In this document: positions 40,251 to 48,799 of the stretch, in pieces | Layout: each line of letters starts with the position of its first letter | Numbering within the stretch: position 1 is the first letter of the stretch | Assembly: GCF_012932145.1 (NCBI RefSeq) | Contig: NZ_MWOK01000014.1 | Span: 34,459 to 98,458, forward strand | Reading direction: 5' to 3' | Length of the DNA stretch: 64,000 nucleotides | From: Acidovorax sp. SRB_14 | GTDB lineage: Bacteria > Pseudomonadota > Gammaproteobacteria > Burkholderiales > Burkholderiaceae_C | Position numbers and translations under genes: made by a program | Notes under the pieces: generated by a model | What the model was told of the DNA's origin: nothing | The model's input: the letters and a program-made list of their open reading frames with translations, nothing else | Database searches by the model: none

Positions 40251-41876
40251 TCAGATAGGGGGCGCTGGCACGCGGTGCAGCAGCATCGGCAGCTCGCCGT
40301 CGCCGTTGACGCTTTCGATCTGCACGCCAAAGCCCCACAGGCGTGCCACATGTTTGAGCACCTCCAGCGCATCGTCGGCCAGCGGCCGGCCTTGGTACTG
40401 GGTATGGCGCAGGGTCAGGCAGCGGTCGCCGCGCAGGTTCACGTTCCAGACCTGGATGTTGGGCTCGCGAACCCCCAGGTCGTATTGCTGCGACAGAGTC
40501 TGGCGCAGCAAGCGGTAGCCATCCTCGTCATGGATGGCGCTGACCAGCAGTTCCCTCTGGCTGGCGTCGTCGTGGATGGCGAACAGGCGCATGTCGCGCA
40601 TCAGCTGCGGACTCAGGAACTGGCCGATGAAGCTCTCGTCCTTGAAGTTCTGCATGGCGTGGTGCAGCGCTGGCAGCCAGGGCGCGCCGGCGATGTCGGG
40701 GAACCAGAGCCTGTCCTCTGCGCTGGGGCTCTGGCAGATGCGCCGGATGTCGCGGTACATCGCAAAGCCCAGGGCATAGGGGTTGATGCCGCTGTAGGCT
40801 CGGTGACCGGGGGGCGGCTGGTAGATCACGTTGGTGTGCGAGGAGAGCCATTCGATCATCACGCCGTCGGTGAGCCAGCCCTCGTCGTACAAGGTATTGA
40901 GCAAGGTGTAGTGCCAAAACGTGGCCCAGCCCTCGTTCATCACCTGGGTCTGGCGCTGCGGGTAGAAATACTGGGCAATCTTGCGCACGATGCGCACGAT
41001 CTCGCGCTGCCAGGGCTCCAGCAGGGGAGCGTTTTTTTCAATGAAGTACAGGATGTTTTCCTCTGGCTCCTTGGGGAAACGCTCGGTTTCCCGTGCCGCG
41101 CTGTCCTTGCCCCGGCGTGTTGGCAAGGTGCGCCACAGCACGTTGACCTGCTGCTGCACGTAGGCTTCACGCTGCTCGAGTTCGGCGCGCTCGCGTGCCA
41201 GGCTTTTCTTGGACGGACGGCAATAGCGGTCGACACCGAAGTTGGCCAGGGCGTGGCAGGAATCGAGCAACTGCTCCACGGCCGCCCATCCATAACGCTC
41301 CTCGCATTGGGCGACGAAGTCACGGGCATAGACCAGGTAGTCGATGATGCTGCCAGAATCCGCCCACATGCTGAACAGATAGTTGTTCTTGAAAAAGCTG
41401 TTGTGCCCATAGGCCGCGTGGGCAATCACCAGTGCCTGCATGGCCGTGGTGTTTTCCTCCATCAAATAGCTGATGCAGGGGTTGGCGTTGATGACGATCT
41501 CATAGGCCAGCCCCATGTGGCCCCGCCGATAGCGCCGCTCGGTGGCCAGGAATTCCTTGCCGTAGCTCCAGTGGCGGTAGTTGACCGGCATGCCCGCGCT
41601 GGCATAGGCGTCCATCATCTGCTCGGCGCTGATGATTTCGAGCTGGTTGGGGTAGGTGTCCAGACCAAAGCGTTCGGCCGTGGCGGCAATGACGGCGTGG
41701 TAGCGCTCTATCAGCTCGAAGGTCCAGTCGTTGGGGTCGGGAAGGGGGTGCATGGGGCGCTTCCCGGCCAACAGGGGGGCACAGGGCACGCCGCGCTGGC
41801 GCCCTCCTCCAGCGGCCTGTTTCCCGGTTTTTTGCCCCACGCGGCGTTCCAGCGCGGGGTACAGGGAGAGGTTCAT
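40251..41876 (-). CDS. ycgB: SpoVR family protein (YcgB)
   Basis: 541 residues, about 30 more than E. coli YcgB because of an N-terminal extension. Conserved segments seen are YPNQLEIISAEQMMDAYASAG, YEIVINANPCISYLMEEN and GHNSFFKNNYLF, then MNEGWATFWHYTL and the NPYALGF/MYRDIRRI stretch. The biochemical role is unknown. The family travels with the PrkA kinase and YeaH. It is the last gene of the operon, with its ATG overlapping the yeaH stop by four bases. Confidence 0.92.
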   Translation of the reverse strand: MNLSLYPALERRVGQKTGKQAAGGGRQRGVPCAPLLAGKRPMHPLPDPNDWTFELIERYHAVIAATAERFGLDTYPNQLEIISAEQMMDAYASAGMPVNYRHWSYGKEFLATERRYRRGHMGLAYEIVINANPCISYLMEENTTAMQALVIAHAAYGHNSFFKNNYLFSMWADSGSIIDYLVYARDFVAQCEERYGWAAVEQLLDSCHALANFGVDRYCRPSKKSLARERAELEQREAYVQQQVNVLWRTLPTRRGKDSAARETERFPKEPEENILYFIEKNAPLLEPWQREIVRIVRKIAQYFYPQRQTQVMNEGWATFWHYTLLNTLYDEGWLTDGVMIEWLSSHTNVIYQPPPGHRAYSGINPYALGFAMYRDIRRICQSPSAEDRLWFPDIAGAPWLPALHHAMQNFKDESFIGQFLSPQLMRDMRLFAIHDDASQRELLVSAIHDEDGYRLLRQTLSQQYDLGVREPNIQVWNVNLRGDRCLTLRHTQYQGRPLADDALEVLKHVARLWGFGVQIESVNGDGELPMLLHRVPAPPI

Positions 41877-43141
41877 ACCGGTACCCCCTCTTTCTTGAAC
41901 AAATCGCGAAACACGGGGTAGATCTCGCCCGGCTCGGACGCCTTGCGCATGGCGAAGTGGGGAAACAGCGGCAGCAGCCGGCTGTATTCCCTCCAGAGGT
42001 TTTGCTCCTCCTGCACCACTTGGACGTAGGCAAAGTGACGCACCAGCGGCAGGATTTTTTCGACCAGCAGATTGCGGCAGTTGGCACCGTCGTTGGGGAA
42101 GTTGTCACCATCGCTCGCCTGGGCCACATAGATGTTCCAGTCGCCCACGGGGTAGCGCGCGCGCACGATCTGGTCGAGCAGCACCAGCGCGCTGCTGACC
42201 ACCGTGCCGCCACTTTCGGTGGAGTGGAAGAACTCGTCCTCGCTGACCTCGGCAGCCTGGGTGTGGTGGCGGATGAAGACGATGTCGATCTTTTCGTAGT
42301 GGCGCGTCAGGAACAGGTACAGCAGGATGAAGAAGCGCTTGGCCAGATCCTTGCGCGCCTGGTCCATGGAGCCGGACACGTCCATCACGCAGAACATCAC
42401 GGCCTGGCTGTTGGGCACGGGCAAATTGGTGCGGTTGCGAAAGCGCAGGTCTATGGGGTCGAGAAAGGCCACCTTGCCCATGCGCGCCCTCAAGGTGTCA
42501 ATCTGCTGCTGAAGTTCGGCCACGGCCGCGCTGGTGCCATCGTCCTGGGCCAGCAAGACATCGAGCTGTGCCAGCAGGCTCTGCAGCTCGCGGTGCGGCG
42601 CCTTGGTCAAAGCGATGCGCCGGCCCAGAGCGCCGCGCATGGTGCGCAGCACCGCCAGGTTGTGCGGCGTGCCGTCGTGGCTGTAGCCGGCGCGGCGCGT
42701 CTTGTATTGGGGTGTGTCGGCGATATGGGTGCGCAGCAGGCGCGGCAGGGCCAGGTCTTCAAAGAACAGTTGCATGAACTCTTCCTTGGACAGGGTGAAG
42801 CGGAAGTCGTCCTCCCCCTCCCCGCTGTCGCTGGCCTGGGAGCCCGTCCCGCCCGAGGCGCCCCGGGGCCGGGGGATGCGGTCACCGCGCGCATGGTCGC
42901 TGTTGCCGGGGTGCACTGTGTCGGTGACGCCACCCGGGCCGTGGTGGAACACCGGCTCGCGGATGTCCTTTCGGGGAATGGTGATGTTCTCGGCTTGCTC
43001 GATGTGGCGGATGTCGCGCTCGGACACGGCGCGGCGCACCGCCTCGGCAATCTGCTCCTTGAAGCGGCGCACGAAACGCTCGCGGTTGCCCACCGATTTG
43101 TTTTTGCCGGAGAGCCTGCGGTCGATGATGTGCAGTGCCAT
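41873..43141 (-). CDS. yeaH: DUF444 family protein YeaH (VWA-like)
   Basis: 422 residues, starting MALHIIDRRLSGKNKSVGNR as in E. coli YeaH. The C-terminal half has a von Willebrand A-like metal site: MDVSGSMDQARK (the DxSxS motif). GGGAG precedes the ATG. It is the second gene of prkA-yeaH-spoVR, 37 bases after prkA. Known in E. coli to act with YeaG in the response to nitrogen starvation and stationary phase; the molecular function is not defined. Confidence 0.93.
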   Translation of the reverse strand: MALHIIDRRLSGKNKSVGNRERFVRRFKEQIAEAVRRAVSERDIRHIEQAENITIPRKDIREPVFHHGPGGVTDTVHPGNSDHARGDRIPRPRGASGGTGSQASDSGEGEDDFRFTLSKEEFMQLFFEDLALPRLLRTHIADTPQYKTRRAGYSHDGTPHNLAVLRTMRGALGRRIALTKAPHRELQSLLAQLDVLLAQDDGTSAAVAELQQQIDTLRARMGKVAFLDPIDLRFRNRTNLPVPNSQAVMFCVMDVSGSMDQARKDLAKRFFILLYLFLTRHYEKIDIVFIRHHTQAAEVSEDEFFHSTESGGTVVSSALVLLDQIVRARYPVGDWNIYVAQASDGDNFPNDGANCRNLLVEKILPLVRHFAYVQVVQEEQNLWREYSRLLPLFPHFAMRKASEPGEIYPVFRDLFKKEGVPV

Positions 43142-43178
43142 CTGTGCTCCCACGCGTTACATGGTGCCGGCGCGCCGG

Positions 43179-45101
43179 TCAGCTGCTCTTGCGCACGCGC
43201 AGGTACCACTCGCACAGCAGGCGCACCTGCTTGGAGGTGTAGCCCTTGGCCTCCATGCGGGTGACGAAATCCTCGTGCTTGCGCGCATCCTCGGCGCTGG
43301 CCTTGGCGTTGAAGCTGATGACCGGCAAAAGTTCCTCGGTGTTGGAAAACATCTTCTTCTCGATCACCAGACGCAGCTTCTCGTAGCTGGTCCAGCTCGG
43401 GTTCTTGCCCTGGTTGTTGGCGCGCGCGCGCAGCACGAAGTTGACGATCTCGTTGCGGAAGTCCTTGGGGTTGGCGATGCCTGCGGGTTTTTCGATCTTT
43501 TCGAGCTCGGCATTGAGCGCGTTGCGATCGAACACCTCGCCGGTGTCGGTGTCGCGGTATTCGCTGTCCTGGATCCAGTAGTCCGCATAGGTGACGTAGC
43601 GGTCGAAGATATTCTGGCCGTACTCGCTGTAGCTCTCCAGGTAGGCGGTCTGGATTTCCTTGCCGATGAACTCGGCATAGCGCGGCGAGAGGTATTCCTT
43701 GATGTAGCCGATGTACTTGGTCTCCAGCTCCGCAGGGAACTGCTCGCGTTCGATCTGCCGCTCCAGCACATACATCAGGTGCACCGGGTTCGCCGCCAAC
43801 TCGGTGCTGTCGTAGTTGAAGACCTTGGCCAGGATCTTGAAGGCAAAGCGGGTGGAGATACCCGCCATGCCCTCGTCCACGCCGGCGTAGTCGCGGTACT
43901 CCTGGTAGCTCTTGGCGCGGGGGTCCGTGTCCTTGAGGCTGTCGCCGTCATAGACCTGCATCTTGCTGAAGATGCTGGAGTTCTCTGGTTCCTTCAGCCG
44001 CGTGAGCACGGAGAACTGCGCCATCATCTTGAGCGTGCCGGGGGCACACACGGCGTGGGCCAGCGAAGACTCGCGGATCAGCTTCGCGTAGATCTTCACC
44101 TCCTCGGAGACGCGCAGGCAGTAGGGCACCTTGACGATGTAGATGCGGTCCAGGAAGGCTTCGTTGTTGCGGTTGTTGCGAAACGCCTTCCACTCGCTCT
44201 CGTTGCTGTGCGCGAGCACGATGCCATCGAACGGTATGGCGCCAAAGCCTTCCGTGCCCTTGTAGTTGCCCTCCTGCGTGGCGGTGAGCAGCGGGTGCAG
44301 CACCTTGATGGGCGCCTTGAACATCTCGACAAACTCGAGCAGGCCCTGGTTGGCCAGGCACAGGCCGCCCGAGTAGCTGTAGGCGTCGGTGTCGTCCTGG
44401 GCGAAATTTTCCAGTTTGCGGATGTCCACCTTGCCCACTAGGCTGGAGATGTCCTGGTTGTTCTCGTCGCCCGGCTCGGTCTTGGCAATCGCCACCTGCT
44501 TCAGGATGCTGGGATAGCGCTTGACGACGCGGAACTGGCGTATATCGCCGCCATACTCCTCGAGGCGCTTCACGGCCCACGGCGAAAGCACATGCTGCAG
44601 GCAGCGCCGGGGAATGCCGAACTGTTCCTCCAGCACCGGGCTGTCCTCCACGGGATCGAACAGCCCCAGCGGGGATTCGTTCACCGGCGAGCCCTTGAGC
44701 GCGTAGAACGGCACCTTCTGCATCAGGTGCTTGAGGCGCTCGGCGATCGAGCTCTTGCCCCCACCCACCGGGCCCAGCAGGTACAGGATCTGCTTGCGCT
44801 CCTCCAGTCCCTGGGCCGCATGGCGGAAGAAGCTCACCACCTGCTCGATGGCGTCCTCCATGCCGTAGAACTCGGCGAAGGCGGGGTAGCGGCGGATGAC
44901 CTTGTTGGCAAACAGGCGCGACAGGTGCGGATCCTGGCGCGTGTCCACCATCTCGGGCTCGCCGATGGCCGCCAGCATGCGCTCGGCAGAACTGCCATAG
45001 GCCGTGGGGTCGCGTTGGCAGTGGGCGAGGTATTCGTCGATCGACATTTCCTCTTCGCGCAAGTGGACGTAGCGTGCGGCAAAGTTGCTGATGGCATCCA
45101 T
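43179..45101 (-). CDS. yeaG: PrkA family serine protein kinase (YeaG)
   Basis: 640 residues (E. coli YeaG 644). The N-terminal AAA+-like part has Walker A LLGPVGGGKSSIAERLK (~102). The C-terminal half is the PrkA kinase-like domain. Conserved DPVEDSPVLEEQFGIPRR and LVGKVDIRKLENFAQDD are present. The ATG at 45101 has GGAGG upstream. First gene of a three-gene stress operon with yeaH and spoVR. No sigma-54 or other promoter could be identified in the 248-base region upstream. Confidence 0.94.
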   Translation of the reverse strand: MDAISNFAARYVHLREEEMSIDEYLAHCQRDPTAYGSSAERMLAAIGEPEMVDTRQDPHLSRLFANKVIRRYPAFAEFYGMEDAIEQVVSFFRHAAQGLEERKQILYLLGPVGGGKSSIAERLKHLMQKVPFYALKGSPVNESPLGLFDPVEDSPVLEEQFGIPRRCLQHVLSPWAVKRLEEYGGDIRQFRVVKRYPSILKQVAIAKTEPGDENNQDISSLVGKVDIRKLENFAQDDTDAYSYSGGLCLANQGLLEFVEMFKAPIKVLHPLLTATQEGNYKGTEGFGAIPFDGIVLAHSNESEWKAFRNNRNNEAFLDRIYIVKVPYCLRVSEEVKIYAKLIRESSLAHAVCAPGTLKMMAQFSVLTRLKEPENSSIFSKMQVYDGDSLKDTDPRAKSYQEYRDYAGVDEGMAGISTRFAFKILAKVFNYDSTELAANPVHLMYVLERQIEREQFPAELETKYIGYIKEYLSPRYAEFIGKEIQTAYLESYSEYGQNIFDRYVTYADYWIQDSEYRDTDTGEVFDRNALNAELEKIEKPAGIANPKDFRNEIVNFVLRARANNQGKNPSWTSYEKLRLVIEKKMFSNTEELLPVISFNAKASAEDARKHEDFVTRMEAKGYTSKQVRLLCEWYLRVRKSS

Positions 45102-45349
45102 ACGACCTCCCGGGCGGCACCAGGGCGGGCGGTGCCGCAAAGTTGCAAGGCATTCACTGCCTCATGGGGTCGTTGTAGCACCATGGACCCGCTTTGAACA
45201 GGTCGTGAATCCCCCACCGCCGCGCGCCGCTCGAGGGTCCATCCAGAGAGGAACTTGCCCCCTGGAATCCGTATCCCATATCGTTTGAGCCATGCGATGC
45301 GCAGTGCATCGATCATGCATGGCGGTTCTGTGCGGCACCAGCCGCCGCT

Positions 45350-46528
45350 TCACCGCCCCAACAAGCCCCGCGCCACCAGCTCTTTCATGATTTCCGACGT
45401 GCCGCCGTAGATGCGCAGCACGCGCGCGTCGGTCCAGAAGCGGGAGATCGGGTATTCGGCCATGTAACCGTAGCCGCCGAACAGCTGCAGGCACTGGTCG
45501 GCGACGCGGCCCATGAGTTCGCTGGTGTGCAGCTTCAGTGCCGACGCGGCCTCGGGGGTCAGTTCGCCGCGTTCATAGGCGTGCACGCTGGCGTTCAGGA
45601 AGGCCTCGGCGGCGGCGATCTCGGTGGCGCACTGGGCGAGCGTGAAGCGGGTGTTCTGGAACTGGGCCAGGGGCTGGCCGAAGGCCTGGCGCTCCTGCAC
45701 GTAGCGCACCGTGGCGGCGAGCGCACCCTTGGCGCCGTGCACGGCCTGCACGCCGATGATGAGGCGCTCGCGCGGCAGCTCGCGCATCATCTGCACGAAG
45801 CCCTGGCCCTCGACGCCGCCGAGCAGGGCGTCGGCCGGCACGCGCATGTCGTGGAAGAACAGCTCGGACGTGTCGCCTGCGTGCTGGCCGATCTTGTCGA
45901 GGTTCTTGCCGCGCGTGAAGCCGGGCGTGGTCGCATCGACCAGGAACAGGCTCACGCCCTTGGCACCGGCCGCGGGGTCGGTCTTGGCGGCGAGCACGAG
46001 CAGGTCGCAGTTCTGGCCGTTGCTGATGAAGATCTTGCTGCCGTCGATGGCGTAGCCGTCGCCCAGCGTGTCGCTGACGCGGCGCGCGGTGGTGCGCAGG
46101 GCCTTGAGGTCGCTGCCGGCGCCGGGCTCGGTCATGCCGATGGCGGCAATCGCCTCGCCGCGCGCCATGCGCGGCAGCCAATGCGCGCGCTGCGCCTCGG
46201 TGCCGGAGTTGAGCAGGTAGGGCGGCACGATGTCGCTGTGCACCTGCAGGCCGCCGACCAGGCCGCCGTAGCCGCGGCGCGAGAGCACCTCGGCCACGGC
46301 GAACGAGAAGTGCGCGCCGGCGCCTGCGCCGCCATAGGCGTCGGGCACGTCGGCGCACAGGTAGCCCTGCGCGCCCAGTTGCGCGAACAGGGCGCGCGGC
46401 ACCTGGCCGGCGCGCTCCCAGTCGCGGTAGTGGGGCTCGATCTCGGCGTCGCAGAAGCGGTCGAGCGATTGCCGGAACAGGTCGAGTTCGGCACGCTCGT
46501 CGGCGTTCAGGAAGTGGTTGGTCAGCAT
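45350..46528 (-). CDS. Acyl-CoA dehydrogenase
   Basis: FAD enzyme for the alpha,beta-oxidation of acyl-CoA, 392 residues. FAD/substrate segments: GMTEPGAGSDLKALRTTA (~135), FISNGQNCDLLVLAAKT (~168), QAFGQPLAQFQNTRF (~285), QLFGGYGYMAEYP (~349). The C-terminal motif is IYGGTSEIMKELVAR, with Gly where medium-chain enzymes have the catalytic Glu. The base may instead be the glutamate in PRERLIIG (~253), as in isovaleryl-CoA dehydrogenase. Distal gene of the liv/beta-oxidation cluster, 106 bases after the interrupted thiolase. Confidence 0.92.
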   Translation of the reverse strand: MLTNHFLNADERAELDLFRQSLDRFCDAEIEPHYRDWERAGQVPRALFAQLGAQGYLCADVPDAYGGAGAGAHFSFAVAEVLSRRGYGGLVGGLQVHSDIVPPYLLNSGTEAQRAHWLPRMARGEAIAAIGMTEPGAGSDLKALRTTARRVSDTLGDGYAIDGSKIFISNGQNCDLLVLAAKTDPAAGAKGVSLFLVDATTPGFTRGKNLDKIGQHAGDTSELFFHDMRVPADALLGGVEGQGFVQMMRELPRERLIIGVQAVHGAKGALAATVRYVQERQAFGQPLAQFQNTRFTLAQCATEIAAAEAFLNASVHAYERGELTPEAASALKLHTSELMGRVADQCLQLFGGYGYMAEYPISRFWTDARVLRIYGGTSEIMKELVARGLLGR

Positions 46529-46550
46529 GGAATGGGCCCTGTGTTGCTAT

Positions 46551-46600
46551 GGATTGTGTAGCTGCTTGCGAAGACTGGATAAGGGTTGGAGGCCAAAAAT
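46551..46600 (+). repeat. Comamonadaceae-type interspersed repeat, copy 8
   Basis: GTAGCTGCTTGCGAAGACTG, then GATAAGGGTTGGAGGCCAAA and AATACC, in the thiolase to acyl-CoA dehydrogenase gap. Moderately diverged. Confidence 0.55.
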
Positions 46601-46634
46601 ACCAAAACCTGGCCTGGCCGCCGATTCCCCCGTG

Positions 46635-47822
46635 TCATACGCGCTCGAAGATGGCGGCAATGCCCTGGCCGCCGCCGATGCACATGGTCACGAGCGCATG
46701 GCGCCCGCCCGTGCGGTGCAGCTCGGCAATCGCCTTGGTCGTGATGATGGCGCCCGTCGCGCCGACCGGGTGGCCCAGCGAGATGCCCGAAGCGTTGGGG
46801 TTGACGCGGGCGGGGTCGAGGCTGAGCTGCTGGACCACGGCGCAGGCCTGCGCGGCGAAGGCTTCGTTGGACTCGATCACATCGAGGTCTTGCACGCTAA
46901 GGCCGGTGCGCTGCAGCAGCTTTTGCGTGGCGGGGACGGGGCCGATGCCCATGTAGGCGGGCTCGACGCCTGCGTGCGCCCAGCCGACCAGGCGCGCCAG
47001 CGGCTTGAGGCCCAGCGCCTGCACGCGCGCGCGCGAGGCCAGAACCACGGCGGCCGCGCCGTCGTTGATGCCCGAGGCGTTGCCGGCGGTGACGGTGCCG
47101 CCGTCTTTCTGAAACGCGGGCTTCATGCCGGCGAGCACGTCGAGCGTGGTGCCGGCACGCACATGCTCGTCGGTGTCGAACAGCACGGTGCCCTTGCGCG
47201 TCTTGATTTCGACCGGGACGATCTGCTCCTTGAAGCGCCCCTAGGCGATGGCATGGGCCGCGCGGCGCTGGCTCTCTGCGGCGAGCTGGTCCTGCATTTC
47301 GCGGCTGATGTTGTAGCGCTCGGCCACGTTCTCGGCGGTGATGCCCATGTGCATCTTCTGCCAGGGGTCGTGCAGGATGCCGAGCATGTAGTCGATGCTT
47401 TGGGCGTCGCCCATGCGCGCGCCGTAGCGCGCGGCGGTGTCGAAGTAGGGCCCCCGGCTCATGGATTCGCTGCCGCCGCCAATCGCGATCTCGCAGTCGC
47501 CATGGCCGATGGCCTGCGCGGCCGAGACGATGGCCTGCAGGCCCGAGCCGCACAGGCGGTTGACGTTGAACGCGGGCGTCTCGATCGGGCAGCCGGCGTC
47601 GATGGCGGCGACGCGCGCGAGATACGCGTCCTTGGTGTCGGTGGGGATCACGTTGCCCATCACGACGTGGCCGATGGCGTCGGGCGCGAGGCCGCTGCGC
47701 TCGATGGCGGCGCGCACGGCAGTGGTGGCCAGCTGGGTGTTGGGCACGTCCTTGAGCGCGCCGCCGAAGGTGCCGATGGCGGTGCGCGCGGTGCTGAGGA
47801 TGAAGATGTCGGGAAAGGCCAT
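46635..47822 (-). pseudogene. Acetyl-CoA acetyltransferase interrupted by an in-frame amber codon
   Basis: Read in one frame, 395 codons give a complete thiolase (usual length ~393). A single TAG at 47241-47243 separates AAHAIA from GRFKEQIVPVEIK, where relatives have a coding residue, plausibly CAG (Gln). The active-site nucleophile (NRLCGSGLQAI) is before the stop; the catalytic His (GHPVGATG) and second Cys (MCIGGGQG) are after it, so neither half can work alone. No frameshift or other damage is seen, which suggests a recent mutation, a sequencing error or readthrough. The ATG at 47822 has AAGGAT upstream. Located between enoyl-CoA hydratase and acyl-CoA dehydrogenase. Confidence 0.85.
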
Positions 47823-47864
47823 TGGGCGATCCTTGTAGCGGTGCAGAGACAAAAGAAAAACGGC

Positions 47865-48662
47865 TCAGCGGCCTTCGAAACGCGCGGGCTGCTTGGCGAA
47901 GAAGGCCTCGATGCCGGCGCGCATGTCGTGCGTGGCGGCGCAGCCGGCAAAGGCGCTGGCCTCGGCCTGCAGCTGGGTGGCCAGGTCGCGGTCAAACGCG
48001 GCGCGCATCAGCCGCTTCATCGCGCCATAGGCGAGCGTCGGCCCGTGGGCGATGCGCTCGATCAGCGCGGCGGCAGCGGTGTCGAGGTGCTCGGCCGGCA
48101 CCACGCGGTTGACCAGGCCCAGGCGCAGCGCGTCGGGCGCAGTGAGCGTGTCGCCCAGCAGAGCGATCTCGAGCGCGTGGCCCAGGCCGACCAGGCGCGG
48201 CAGCGCCCACGAGGCGCCGACGTCGCAGCTGGTGCCCAGGTTGATGTAGGCCAGGTTGAAGCGCGTGCCTTCGGCGGCGATCACGAAGTCGGCCTGCAGC
48301 ATCAGCGCCAAGCCCGCGCCGGCGGCCACGCCGTGCACCTTGGCGATGACGGGCGCGTTCAGCGTGGCCAGCACCTGCACGGCCTCGTTGAGCGGCCCGA
48401 GCAGGTCGGCCGCGCCCTGCACCGGGTCGGCGCGCAGTGTGGCCAGGTCGCCGCCGGCCATGAAGCCCTTGCCGGCGCCGCACAGCACGACGGCGCGTAC
48501 GCTGGCATCGGCGGCGATGCTGCGCACGGCAGCCAGCAGCGCCTGCGCCATGGGCACGTCGATCGCATTGAGGGCGCCGGGGCGGTTAAAGCGCAGCGTG
48601 GCGACGGCGCCCTCGCGCGCGACGTCGAGGGGGGAGGCGGCAGAGGCAGAAGAGGGCGACAT
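47865..48662 (-). CDS. Enoyl-CoA hydratase/isomerase family protein
   Basis: 265 residues, crotonase fold. The oxyanion-hole segments are CGAGKGFMAGGDLATL (~65) and KVHGVAAGAGLALML (~107), with FNLAYINLGTSCDVG following. The position usually holding the first catalytic Glu is less clear, so isomerase activity is possible. AGGAG precedes the ATG at 48662. A 137-base gap with a weak hairpin separates it from the upstream ligase gene. Expected to hydrate the enoyl-CoA in the cluster's beta-oxidation sequence. Confidence 0.9.
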   Translation of the reverse strand: MSPSSASAASPLDVAREGAVATLRFNRPGALNAIDVPMAQALLAAVRSIAADASVRAVVLCGAGKGFMAGGDLATLRADPVQGAADLLGPLNEAVQVLATLNAPVIAKVHGVAAGAGLALMLQADFVIAAEGTRFNLAYINLGTSCDVGASWALPRLVGLGHALEIALLGDTLTAPDALRLGLVNRVVPAEHLDTAAAALIERIAHGPTLAYGAMKRLMRAAFDRDLATQLQAEASAFAGCAATHDMRAGIEAFFAKQPARFEGR

Positions 48663-48773
48663 GGAGGACTCCTGAAAAGGGAGCGCATAGCGCATGCCGG
48701 GCAAGCGTTTGCGGCACAGATTGCCATGAAACGCTTGCAGGTCATGCACCAGGTGCTCCTGTTTTTGACAAAT

Positions 48774-48789
48774 GCCCGCCGGGGCGGGC
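48774..48789 (-). terminator. Weak hairpin after the acyl-CoA ligase gene
   Basis: GCCCGCC-GG-GGCGGGC forms a 7-bp GC stem 10 bases beyond the ligase stop on the minus strand, followed by ATTTGTC. Possibly a partial attenuator inside the operon. Confidence 0.35.
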
Positions 48790-48799
48790 GGCGTGGCGC

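Noticed and set aside
45102..45349. Sigma-54 promoter for prkA-yeaH-spoVR
   Set aside because: E. coli control suggested looking, but no GG-N10-GC element with acceptable flanks was found.
46635..47852. Two separate genes in the thiolase region
   Set aside because: Both parts are in the same frame, join across a single TAG and together equal one standard thiolase; neither part has a full active site.
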